In this document: positions 46,881-56,395 of the stretch, one piece after another
Layout: each line of letters opens with the position of its first letter
Numbering within the stretch: the stretch's first letter is position 1
NCBI GenBank assembly: GCA_033725935.1
Contig: MU867068.1
Location: 431,636 to 495,635 of the forward strand
Direction of reading: 5' to 3'
Source of the DNA: Cladorrhinum sp. PSN259
Lineage: Eukaryota; Ascomycota; Sordariomycetes; Sordariales; Podosporaceae
DNA: 64,000 nucleotides
Made by a program: the position numbers and the translations under genes
Notes under the pieces: generated by a model
The model's database searches: none
Seen by the model: the letters and a program-made list of their open reading frames with translations, nothing else
Told to the model about the DNA's origin: nothing

Positions 46881-47102
46881 TTACTGCATCTGAAGATAGA
46901 ACTGGCGCCAGCTCTTGTTGGGGAGATCGTCCTTTGTGGGGCGCCGTTGGATTCTGACGGTACCGCACCCCACTCCGTACATGTTGAAAACCCTGCAGCT
47001 GCTTCTTTTCCTTCCTTCACAGTCAGGGTTGTTGCACTTTTTGAGGTCGTAGGGCTGGATGATTTTTCCGCACTCTTGGCACTCCCATCCCCAAGGTACC
47101 AT
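46881..47102 (-). CDS. Small cysteine-rich zinc-ribbon-like protein
   Basis: A 73-residue frame from the ATG at 47102. The same frame stays open upstream to 47141 without an ATG, so an upstream exon is possible. Cysteines are spaced as two CxxC-like knuckles: WECQECGKIIQPYDLKKCNN followed by PDCEGRKRSSC. Together with the Trp-rich lead-in (MVPWGWECQEC), this resembles a RanBP2-like or zinc-ribbon finger, and a basic tail (VRIQRRPTKDD) follows. Zinc binding is inferred from the cysteine pattern. Small secondary-metabolism-neutral fungal proteins of this kind are common and uncharacterised. Flanked on both sides by short similar repeats. Confidence 0.5.
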   Translation of the reverse strand: MVPWGWECQECGKIIQPYDLKKCNNPDCEGRKRSSCRVFNMYGVGCGTVRIQRRPTKDDLPNKSWRQFYLQMQ

Positions 47103-48354
47103 GTTGTCCCAGTCTGCAGGTCGCTGCGCGGGGACGGGCACCAGCGCGGGGCCAAGTGGTTGTCTTCGACGTAGGGCATGGTATCGAGCGTGTATGAAGT
47201 AGCTTGGAGTTGAACTTTGGCTTCAGCCTGTTCGAGCTTATTATTCAGGAAAGGAGATCTGGTGTTTGGGTTTTCTGGGTTATGAGTGTTCGAGCTTACC
47301 TAGGTATCCCTACTACTCTGGTACTTATACATTCTACTGCATGTTCATACGGCCTCCTAGTGACGTGTGATTGCTCTGAGTTGGCTGAGTTTGTGTAGAG
47401 CAGAATGAGGCTTTGTAGGAGTTTGAAACTCGAGCAAAAGAGTTTCATCATCATCATCCATGATGGGATCAAAATTCATCTCACGCCTTTTTCAAGTCAG
47501 TTTGCCTACAGCAGATTGAGGATTTGTAGGACTTGAAGCTCGAGCAATATCAAGAATACCAGATTCGCATCATTTGTGGTGGGATCGAAATCATCTCATA
47601 CTTGTTCCAGCCTTGGTCAACTGAACGGCAGATGACGGCTCAAAATTTACGGAGCGGAACGTCGGCCGCACCGTCGCAGTTCTCTTAGCGCTCGGTAGGC
47701 TCTAAGGTTGATTGCTTTATACAATCGAGCTGGCTCCACGGAATGACACCGGGGTATTAGGCCGGAACGTCGTTTTGATTTCAAAGTCAGTCGTCAACGT
47801 GGATGCAGATTGCCTGGAGCTGAAGAGTAGAGCACCGGTTGCAGATTATGATCTAGCAACAGGTTCATAAAAAGGAACGATAAGGGAGCTCGGCGGCCAG
47901 AGCGATCGGTGGCGATGACCGAGCCTGAGATGGAGGGTGAGGAAAGCGGAGGAAGAGGCATGAGCAACGCCGTTATGGTCTGCACCGCCATTGCCAAATC
48001 CCCCGGCAGTCTGTTTATTTTAATTTTTTTGGATTAACTTTTCAGAATCCAAGTAACTTTTTGCGTCTGTTTATCTGAGCCCGTTTTCTTTCTGATGCCG
48101 CACTCGTGTTTACTTCCGCGTCCCAGGCAACGCCCCCACAACGGAATGCCAAGACCAAAGTAAACAATACCCCTTTTTTTCGTCTGCGAGGTACACAACT
48201 GCCGTCTTCATAATCGAGCGAGTTCTCGTTTTCTCGTTAACTTGGACCATCCACCGTCCGCGAAGATTCAACCAAGCAGTGGAGGCTTTCTTGGACCATT
48301 CCCTGCCATACGCATACAACCGTTCCCCAAAGTTGAGACGAATGAATTTCATGC
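47103..48354. repeat. Intergenic with an imperfect direct duplication
   Basis: Two diverged copies of a roughly 95-bp sequence lie at 47401-47494 and 47512-47608 (shared blocks include TTTGTAGGA, CTCGAGCAA, GGGATCRAAA and CATCTCA). A minus-strand frame at 48110-48352 is open but unrecognised and was not called. Confidence 0.45.
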
Positions 48355-48818
48355 ATGCTGATAAGGACTGGTTATCGTTATCTTCTTCAGGCAGCTGATT
48401 ATATTCCCATGCTGCTCCCGTCTCTCAGAGGGCGCGAACCACGGGATGATGAAGGGCTGATTAGGCTCTCTCGACTGAGAGAACTCATGGAGAAAAACAT
48501 CGACTGCACCAAAAAGAAAGCTCGAGATACATACAGAGCCTTACTTGAGAATTATTACAAAGCACACTATGGACGACTGGAAACGGGATTCCCCGAGGCT
48601 GGTCCTCCTGCACATATACAACTTGCAAGTAATCAGACGGTGTCTCATCAACCACCCCTGGCACAAAGAAAGCCAACAGCAGATACCACCGGTACCACTC
48701 AACAAAAGCCGTCAACTCAGGTCATTCCTCAACCTCCACAACAGAAGACTGCAAACACTAGAGCACCTCCGCTTACTACCTCTCAAAGAAATCCAACAGT
48801 TGGCAGCTATATTATTTC
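48355..48818 (+). other. Unrecognised open frame, weak coding evidence
   Basis: An ATG at 48355 opens a frame that is helical and charged in its first 90 codons (LRELMEKNIDCTKKKARDTY, RALLENYYKAHYG) and then Gln/Pro/Thr-rich. It continues as far as 49107, antisense to the transporter gene, where it must be chance. Either a short gene with an unseen 3' splice or coincidence. Confidence 0.2.
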
Positions 48819-49754
48819 TCACCTCCCCCTCCCAGGACCAACCTCCAACTCGATAACCCCCTCATCTTGTTCATCCTCCCCACCAGCCAACATCGGGACT
48901 CCCTCCTCCTCTTCCCTCCCCAACCTCTCAACATCCCTCCCACCAACTCCAACAACCTCTTTCGTCCCATCATTCCCCTTCTTCTTCCCCAACGCAGCCC
49001 ACATAGCCCCTCCCAAAATCAACCCGCACCCCAAGACACTAAAAACCCCCATGTGGTGTCCAAACACCCACCTATCGAACCCAGCCGCAAACAACATGTG
49101 CGTATAAACCATGGCCGTCGCCCTGTTGCTCTTCTCCCCTCCTATCCCAGCAGTCAACATGAACTGCATTATAAACCCGCACAATCCAAGCGACAGCAAC
49201 AAAACCCACTCATACGCCGAAGCTGGCAATCCAAACTTGATATCGGGTTGTCCGATATTTAGGAGGGGGCACAACAACAAAGCAGCTGTACTGACAACCG
49301 TCGACCAAACAGAAAAGTATGTCACAGTGATCAACGGGTGACACCTCTTTCCAATCCACCTGATAGTGGTAAAGGCACCCGCAGCTCCCAAGACACCAAC
49401 CAAAGCGACAAAGATTGCGAAAATCCTTTGAGCGGGCGTTATCATGCCGTCATCATCCGGGTTCCCTTCGTCCTGAGAAGTTTTTGTTTGTGTCTGTGAA
49501 GAAGAAGACGAAAAAAAAGAAGTAGGCCTAGCAATCAGTATGACACCCAGCAGCGCCACGAACGAAGCAATCTGTTCCTTTCTTGTATAGGGGTCCTTCA
49601 ACAACAAGTGACAGATGTACCCCGCCACGGAGGGTGCCAGAAAGGTGATGACGGTTGCCTCTGCTAGCGGGAGGTACATCATGCTGTACCACATTCCGTA
49701 GATGCCAAACTGATTTACACAACGTTAGCATATACCCAGTACATTCCCTTCCCG

Positions 49755-49800
<46 letters not shown>

Positions 49801-50582
49801 CGGGGGGGGGGGGGGGGGGGGGGGGGGGGCNNNNNNNNNNGTTGCCTTTGCTTGGGGGTGTAAAAAATTGGTTTACCAATTTCCTTTTTTGCCAAATTTT
49901 TTTAAAAAACTTTTCCATATACCCATTAATTTCCCTTCCCCCCTTCCCCCCCCCCCCCCCCCCCAAAAAAAAAAAACCCCCACACTATACATAATAAAAA
50001 CGGGCAACATACAAACCCACTAAACCCCCTCACGACCAAAAGTCCCCTAACCTCCTTAGGACCCAAGGGGAAATTCGGCACAGATTTCCAGTGCATGTAT
50101 CCCATACTCAACAAGGTCGTAATGCTCATCCTGGCAAATAAAATCTGAAACGGGTGCATCCCTTCACCTTCGAGTTCCAAAAGTCGAGCATTAAGATTCA
50201 TTATCGCCCCGAAAAGCTGAGACGTCGCCACCAGAATTACTCCCTTATTTCGGATCCAGAATTTGGTGAGAGGAGAAACGACTTTGGGTTTTGTCGTGAT
50301 GCTGTGTGAGAAGGGAGGTGGTGGGCGTGGTGAGGATCTGTTGTTCGCGAAAGAAGATGGTGCAGGGCTGACGGAGCGGGATCGGAGGCCGAGGGTGTTG
50401 TTTGTTGCTGTGAGAAAAGGGGAGGATGAGGTTTTATTATTTCGGGGTACCGTAATTTCCTCCATTGGTAAGGCGTCAATGATGTCTGATGATGAACCTG
50501 AGTCATGGTTGCTGCTGTGATATTTTGAGGATGCAGGTTTTACTCTCGAGGTTTGAGAGGTGATTTCAAGGAAGTGGTGCAT
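48819..50582 (-). CDS. EamA/DMT-family membrane transporter
   Basis: Predicted 486-residue multipass protein of the drug/metabolite transporter superfamily, probably a plasma-membrane or endomembrane exporter of unknown substrate. Minus-strand exons are 50013-50582 and 48819-49709. The start is the first ATG (MHHFLEITSQ); the frame is open slightly further upstream without an ATG. Residues 1-110 are a Ser/Pro-rich cytosolic tail. About ten hydrophobic helices follow in two EamA halves, with ILVATSQLFGAIMNLNARL and FQILFARMSITTLLSMGYMH in the first and FAIFVALVGVLGAAGAFTTI and LLSLGLCGFIMQFMLTAGIG in the second. The loop LPLAEATVITFLAPSVAGYI is the conserved mid-domain motif. The 303-bp intron contains poly-G and an N gap, but both coding exons are intact and join in phase 0 (GFSGF/FGIYG). 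The C-terminus is acidic. Confidence 0.88.
49757..49840. other. Poly-G run and assembly gap
   Basis: G homopolymer from 49757 with single C breaks at 49801 and 49830, then ten N at 49831-49840. Neighbouring C and A runs to about 49980 also look unreliable. It lies in the transporter intron. Very likely a sequencing or assembly artefact. Confidence 0.9.
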
Positions 50583-51755
50583 GACCGGCACAGGCACCTG
50601 AGCGGTGGAATATTTGGCTATGTGATCGCTGTGTCGTGGTCGCTGCCGTTATCGTTGTTATATGTCGTCGTTTATTCACATAAAAATGAAATAGAGGGGT
50701 GACGATGATGTAAGTTGACGCGATGATATTGTATTGCAAAAAATAATAAATTTGTGGGGTCTAATCTTCACTCAAACAACAAATCTTCAATATACAATAA
50801 AAGAAGCAAAAAACAGTAAACCCAAATCTAATATTGAATCCTGAGTGTGGAAAAGTGATGATTCAAGAGGGGAAACAAGAAAAGAGAAAGGGAAGCCTAA
50901 AAAATGTTCAAAAGCACGTCGAAAGTGGGGAGAATAACATTCACCACCAAACCCCTCCGTCGTTATCCCCGGACTCAGCCTAACCGCCAATTGCTGCAAA
51001 GCGGGCACCGAATAACCGGGTTTTGTGTCATTGACTTTTCCATCCTGATAAGGAAGGCAGAGTTGGCCGTCACGGCCGGCCAGTCGGAAGAAGGCTTTCT
51101 CTCAATCGGATACGGGAGCCACAGACCTTCGGATGCGAGGGTATGACATGCCCGATGTCGCTCAAATATAGCAACATGCACTTTTCCCCCGGCAGAAAAG
51201 GGAAATGCATCCCGCGTCCTATCAGAGTACAATTGAAGAATGAGGGGACAAAATGGGGAAGTGGGCACGTGGGGAGGCAATCGAGCAAGAATGGTGTTAT
51301 TCCCGGCCACAAAAAGAAAACTGTGGGGTTTTGAGAAAATGAACCAAACATCATCGTCATCTTCTTCAACTCTCCTTCTGTTGTGACCCTTCAACAAAAA
51401 AGGGGCTACCTGAAGGCATATCCAAAATGTCAACAAAATACCCAAAACGGATGAGGCCCGAGCTTCTCAAGAAACCATCCATCTCCCGACCCAATGCCAT
51501 TGTCTCAACTTTTCCGGAACCGGAAACTGGTCAAAGAGATGTTCAATCAAGAAGCCATCTCCCGCTTCTTTTGTTCACCATGCCTCGATCCGGGGACAAA
51601 AACCATCCTTGGGGAGGGAGGTTAAACAAAGATGAGATGCCGAGTACATAAATCAAGCCCCTTTATTTGTTGGGAGATGGGGATAGGGGCATCTCCAGGG
51701 CGCAACAACCAACCAGCGACAGCCTAAGCATTGCCATCCCACCATAGCCGCCAAA
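50583..51755. promoter_or_regulatory. Divergent upstream region of transporter and macro-domain genes
   Basis: Intergenic DNA between divergent genes. Frames on the minus strand at 50975-51445 are not protein-like. No specific signal was identified. Confidence 0.45.
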
Positions 51756-53159
51756 ATGTCTGAAAGACCTTCAAGACGGGCCAAGACGAATGCCTTGGGA
51801 AAGATTGGCGAGATCACTGGCGCCGCAGTGAGAGCGAAAGTGGCTTTGGTCGAGGACCCAGGTGCACCAAACCTAGAACCTCAGCGAGAAGCAGCTCCAA
51901 GGCCTGCTCCAAATGCTGCTCCAAAGACGCCATTAAAGGCAGCTCCAAAGGCAGCTCCAGCACCAAAAGCTGCTCCCAAAGCTGCTCCAAAGGCTGCTGC
52001 AAAGGTTGCACCCGCAACACCCCCTGTAACCCCAAAAAGGGTGAACAAAGCTCGAAGGGTAATGCTCGGCCTCTCAGACGAGCTGGCAGAGGATCTTGAG
52101 CGAGACGCCGAAGAAGCAAGAAGACAAAACCTCCCGCTCCCCGAACCGCCCGCAACCGCATCAAAGGGCAAAGGAAAAGCCACAGAGTCCGTCTACCTCA
52201 CCCCCAAGAAAAAGAAGATCCCAAAGAACCTGCTGCCCTTCCCCGAAGGCGGCGGAGACCAAGACGGTACCCGGAAAGCACCGGGCGAGCCTGTGACTCC
52301 CAAAAGAGGCCAACCCGACGCCCCTACGACTCCTCAACGGGGGACAGGCGGCGGTGGCGGTGGTTCACGAACGCCCGGCGCACCAAAGAGGGCAAGGCAA
52401 CTAGCACGCAATCAACAAGGGTCAGGCAGCCCCGGAGTCGAAGTAGCCGGCAAGGCAGCGCCCGCACTGCAAAACCGCACCCGATACCTCTACCTGCACG
52501 AAGTCCAGGCCGACTTATTCAGCGGCGTCACGCAGAACAACACCGTCATCATCCACGCGTGCAACGGTGAAGGGGTCTGGGGCAGCGGAGTCGCCGCCGA
52601 GCTGGGGCGTAGGTTCCCCAACGCTTATCAGAGCTACAGGAACTGGTGTCATCAGCCCGGGCGCACGCCCACGAGCCTCGTGGGGTCTTCTTTTCTCATC
52701 GACCCGCAGCCGGGGGATCCGCCCGGTGTATGGATCGGATGCCTGTTTACCAGCCGCAGAGGCGGGAGCTCCCACGATATCAAGGACCAGATACTGCATC
52801 ATACGGTCAGTGCCATGCACGGACTGATGGCCGAGCTCTACACCTACAGCGCGATACCCTGGCCTAACAATATTGAGTTCGAGGGCGGGCTGAGGATGCC
52901 GCAGATCAACGCTGGCGTGTTCAGGGTTCCGTGGATTGAAACTCACGCACAGCTTCACGGGATGCAACTGAGGGATAACAATCCGAGGGAAGGGTTGGGG
53001 AATCTGGATACGATTGTTAGTGTTTATAAGCCTCCTGCTGCTGTTGCTGGTTCTTCTTCTTCTTCAATGGTTAGCAAGAAGAGGAGGGCGGCAGCTGATG
53101 ATGAGGATGGTGATGATCTAGGTGGACTGGCGAAGAGGTTGAAGACGACTTTTGGGTAG
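51756..53159 (+). CDS. Macro-domain protein with low-complexity basic N-terminus
   Basis: Intronless 467-residue protein. Residues 30-95 are an Ala/Pro/Lys repeat (PKAAPKAAPKAAAKV and similar). Residues 95-235 are charged and disordered, with Thr-Pro-Lys motifs (VTPKRV, LTPKKKKIPK, VTPKRGQP) that could be phosphorylated and basic clusters suited to nuclear import. The macro domain starts near 243 (RYLYLHEVQADLFSG). It contains the ADP-ribose-binding segment NTVIIHACNGEGVWGSGVAA followed by FPNAYQSYRNWC, as in Poa1-type ADP-ribose-1-phosphate phosphatases and related readers, and ends near 425 (DTIVSVYKPP). The C-terminus has another basic/acidic cluster (KKRRAAADDEDGDD). Binding or hydrolysis of ADP-ribose derivatives is inferred from the loop motif. 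Whether it is a catalytic eraser or a reader cannot be told from sequence. Confidence 0.87.
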   Translation: MSERPSRRAKTNALGKIGEITGAAVRAKVALVEDPGAPNLEPQREAAPRPAPNAAPKTPLKAAPKAAPAPKAAPKAAPKAAAKVAPATPPVTPKRVNKARRVMLGLSDELAEDLERDAEEARRQNLPLPEPPATASKGKGKATESVYLTPKKKKIPKNLLPFPEGGGDQDGTRKAPGEPVTPKRGQPDAPTTPQRGTGGGGGGSRTPGAPKRARQLARNQQGSGSPGVEVAGKAAPALQNRTRYLYLHEVQADLFSGVTQNNTVIIHACNGEGVWGSGVAAELGRRFPNAYQSYRNWCHQPGRTPTSLVGSSFLIDPQPGDPPGVWIGCLFTSRRGGSSHDIKDQILHHTVSAMHGLMAELYTYSAIPWPNNIEFEGGLRMPQINAGVFRVPWIETHAQLHGMQLRDNNPREGLGNLDTIVSVYKPPAAVAGSSSSSMVSKKRRAAADDEDGDDLGGLAKRLKTTFG

Positions 53160-56100
53160 ACTTGTGAATTTATTTTATTTTTGTTTTGGATTTGTCAAAA
53201 GATTTCTCTTACGCGTGATACTTTGATCTTGGAGAATAATTTTCGGTGTGGCAACCTTGAGTGAAACCGAGTGGGAAAAAGAAGCCGGCCGGTACATCCC
53301 TTGCTGTGTTTTGTGGCTGAAGAAACTTCTTGGTGATGATGTTGGCTTACTTGAATATGGTGGAGGGATTTTCTGTACCGGCCAGAGAGGTGTGCATTTC
53401 TCAGGATATATTTGATGAGTCAGTGTATACCATCTGGGCAACCTTGTTGTGGAGGTGGGCAATGCACAGAGAATATTGGTGTGAAGTCTTGCATTATATT
53501 GGCCTCAAGATGCGTGGGTTATGGTGGTTGGATTTGTCTTGAGAATTAGTAGTCTATCATTGGGAAGATACCGACTTGTGTGGGTGTTAGCAAGTCTAAA
53601 TACCACATCAGTTCCTTTGCCTTATGCACACTCCTCGTGGAGTCTTGATCAAAGTGCAACAATAATGTCGTGTTACCTGTAGACCCCTGAGATATATATC
53701 CCTCAGAGGGTGAGATACTTTACGCCCGGGTACCTTGGCTTAGATGTATGAGACCATCTGATAGGTTGGTTCATGATGCGGGGGAGGAGCAACAAGAGGG
53801 GAGGAAATGCAGGTCCCAGCACATTCCTACTCAATAGTATTACCTTATTATCTGACTTTTTGAATTTACCTGGTAGAAGAAGTAGGAGGGTCCCGATCAG
53901 TTCCCGTGCCTTAGTTGCTCCCAACAGTGATTGGGCAATTCCTTGGCTTTTCTTTTTTTCTTTCTATTCACATGACAATTCGTATTCTTTTCAATATCAT
54001 CGTCAACGAGATCGAGAATCCATCATGACAAAATCCAATCTCATACTCAAAACTCAGCTAAGTTTCCCCAAACACAAGCTGGGCAAAAGGTCTTGACCTT
54101 CGTTAGTCAAACCATGACAAACACTTCTCCGGCTCATGAACGAGGCGTCAAGAATCCCCAAACTGAGAGTCAGCCCTCTCTCCCCAAATCAACATTTGAT
54201 AAGGTACCCTTCGGCCAGTCCACGCTCCTAATACATACACACCCCTTCACTCAACTCCCATTCCTTTTACCTAGGTTAACAAATCTCGCAACGAGTAATG
54301 AAACATTAACTTTGATAAAACTTTTTTTACCTTTTCCAATTTATCACATTCGTGTTTATCGTCCATTCAAATCAAACCATGGAACGATGAAATACGGGAC
54401 CGAGGGACGGACATATGTAGTGTAGTTACCTTCACCCCCCCTCCCCCCTTTTTCTCATGCCATCCAGGCAGTCCACCAAACCAAAAAGGGAATCCTTCCA
54501 GAAACCTTCGCGTTAATTCTCGACTTCCAAAACCAACACTGAAAATAAGGTAAGGTTACCTTTTTCGCAAGTAACATCCAATGTCCGTGCCGTTGCCGCA
54601 AAAATGAGCCTTGCTCGTTTCATCTTGATCATCATCAACCCCCATTTTTACCTACCCCCTTGTATATACACACCCTTTTCACTCTCACACACACCAGACA
54701 GAACCAGGACAAATTTGGTAAAAAAAATTAAAAATTAACTATTTATGCAAGTAAAAAGTTACTTTGCTCAAGGGCTACTACGTCGTACCCAACAAAAAAA
54801 AATAAAAAAAATCTTCTGGAATATACGGATTTACTTACTGTATTGTATGTAAGCAATGCAACGCGCCCCCTGAGTGGCACATAATTGTCCGACGGTATCA
54901 GAGAGAGTTACTGTACGAGTACTCGACACAGAAACTCCACACACGAGAATCTCGGGCATATCCGAAAAACCTTTTTTGAATCGACGTTTCAAAATCACTT
55001 GCATAACAACCCATAAAAAAAAACTGATTACACCCCAGGGCCAAAAAATTTAAAAATTTCACCAAAAACCCGACCAAACTTCACTTTCTTCCATACGGTT
55101 CCAAGTCAAAGAAAGTATTTCCACGCCTACGTATGTACTATACGTACTTGAAATTATATCACAATCTAAATACCATATATATATACTCAAAAATAAAGTC
55201 CATATCCGTATCCGTATCCGTAAACACATTTTCACAAACACGGCAATCTTTTCAAACTCTTTTTATAAAATCATGAAAGCAGATAACAAACACACAACAA
55301 ACAAAACCACAGTGTATACCAGAGTTCTTTTTTCATGGTTCTTTCTTTTCAACAGATCATCAAACAATGTAACCAGTCACTAAGTCAGCTGTATCTTTAT
55401 TTGATCCTTTATTATTGTTGCTTTTCTTTTTTTTTTTGTTATTCTTTTTTGCTCTAATTTCGCTCTTGACTTTATTTTTCTTTTCCTATTCATCTCTCTT
55501 TCTCTCTCTCTATCTCTCCACCTTCCTCAATGTCCATCTTTCTTTCCTCACAACCACCAGCTTGAAAACATGAGGACCAAAAAATAAGACGATAATCTTT
55601 CAATTAAATATCAAAACAACCCAAAACCAAAATAAAGTAACCAACAAAATAACTCCAATGCCATATGTGTATCTGATGAGAGAGACTGTGTAATATGTAA
55701 TAGCTTTAAAAACCAACTGAAAACCCCAAAGCCAAAAAACCTAACAAAAAAAACTCCGATTTACCCCGATTTATTCTCTTCAGCCCTCTGATGGTGCTGT
55801 CTAGCTAGATAAAAAGCAAAACCAGACAAAAAAACAAAAAGCCTTTTTTCCCCAGACTTTCTCACTCTTCTTCCACAACTTGTTGAGTTCTAAACTGATC
55901 CCCTCAATTTTGTGTTCAAAAGTGTTGTCACTGGTGTGTGTCGGTATGTATGCGAGTGTGTGTGTCCTGCACCATCTTGACCAAGGCCCGAGATAAAAGG
56001 GGGAGTATGCAAAAATTAAATTTGACTTTCTTTGTTGTTGTAAAAGTTATCAAAGACCAAAAGAATAAACTAATTGGTTATGGGGTATTCCTGACAGACA

Positions 56101-56395
56101 GACAGAGAGTAAAAAATGAAGTAGTAAATCCCGCTTGGCAGAGAGTGATATCTGAGCAAATCCAAAAAAGGAGGCCAATAAAAGACTGTCCAAAGTCGAG
56201 ACGATGAGGCTATTGTTGAGCAGAAAAAATAAACTCGCCTCCCCGCGCGCCATGAAGCACTCCCAATTAAAAGGTATTGTAAGGTGTGGGCAATAAAAAA
56301 ACCATAGATGTATATGGGCAAAAAAAGAATCGCAACTTTTTTTGTCAAGAAAATGAAAATACAACTTCCGTTTTTTTGGAACTTGTCTTCAAAAA
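53160..56395. other. Long intergenic region, convergent 3' flanks
   Basis: A 3.2-kb stretch between convergent genes, low in GC from about 54430 to 56390 with many A and T runs and a short CCGTAT tandem at about 55204-55222. Open frames are short and unlike proteins. The right 1 kb is probably the 3' flank or UTR of the Tcp11/Sok1 gene. No tRNA or structured RNA was recognised. Confidence 0.5.

Noticed and set aside
48110..48352. 80-codon minus-strand frame with ATG
   Set aside because: It reads plausibly but is short, unrecognised and lies in intergenic DNA with no splice or neighbour support.
49757..49829. Long G run as a possible G-quadruplex element
   Set aside because: It abuts an N gap and further homopolymers, so an assembly artefact is far more likely.
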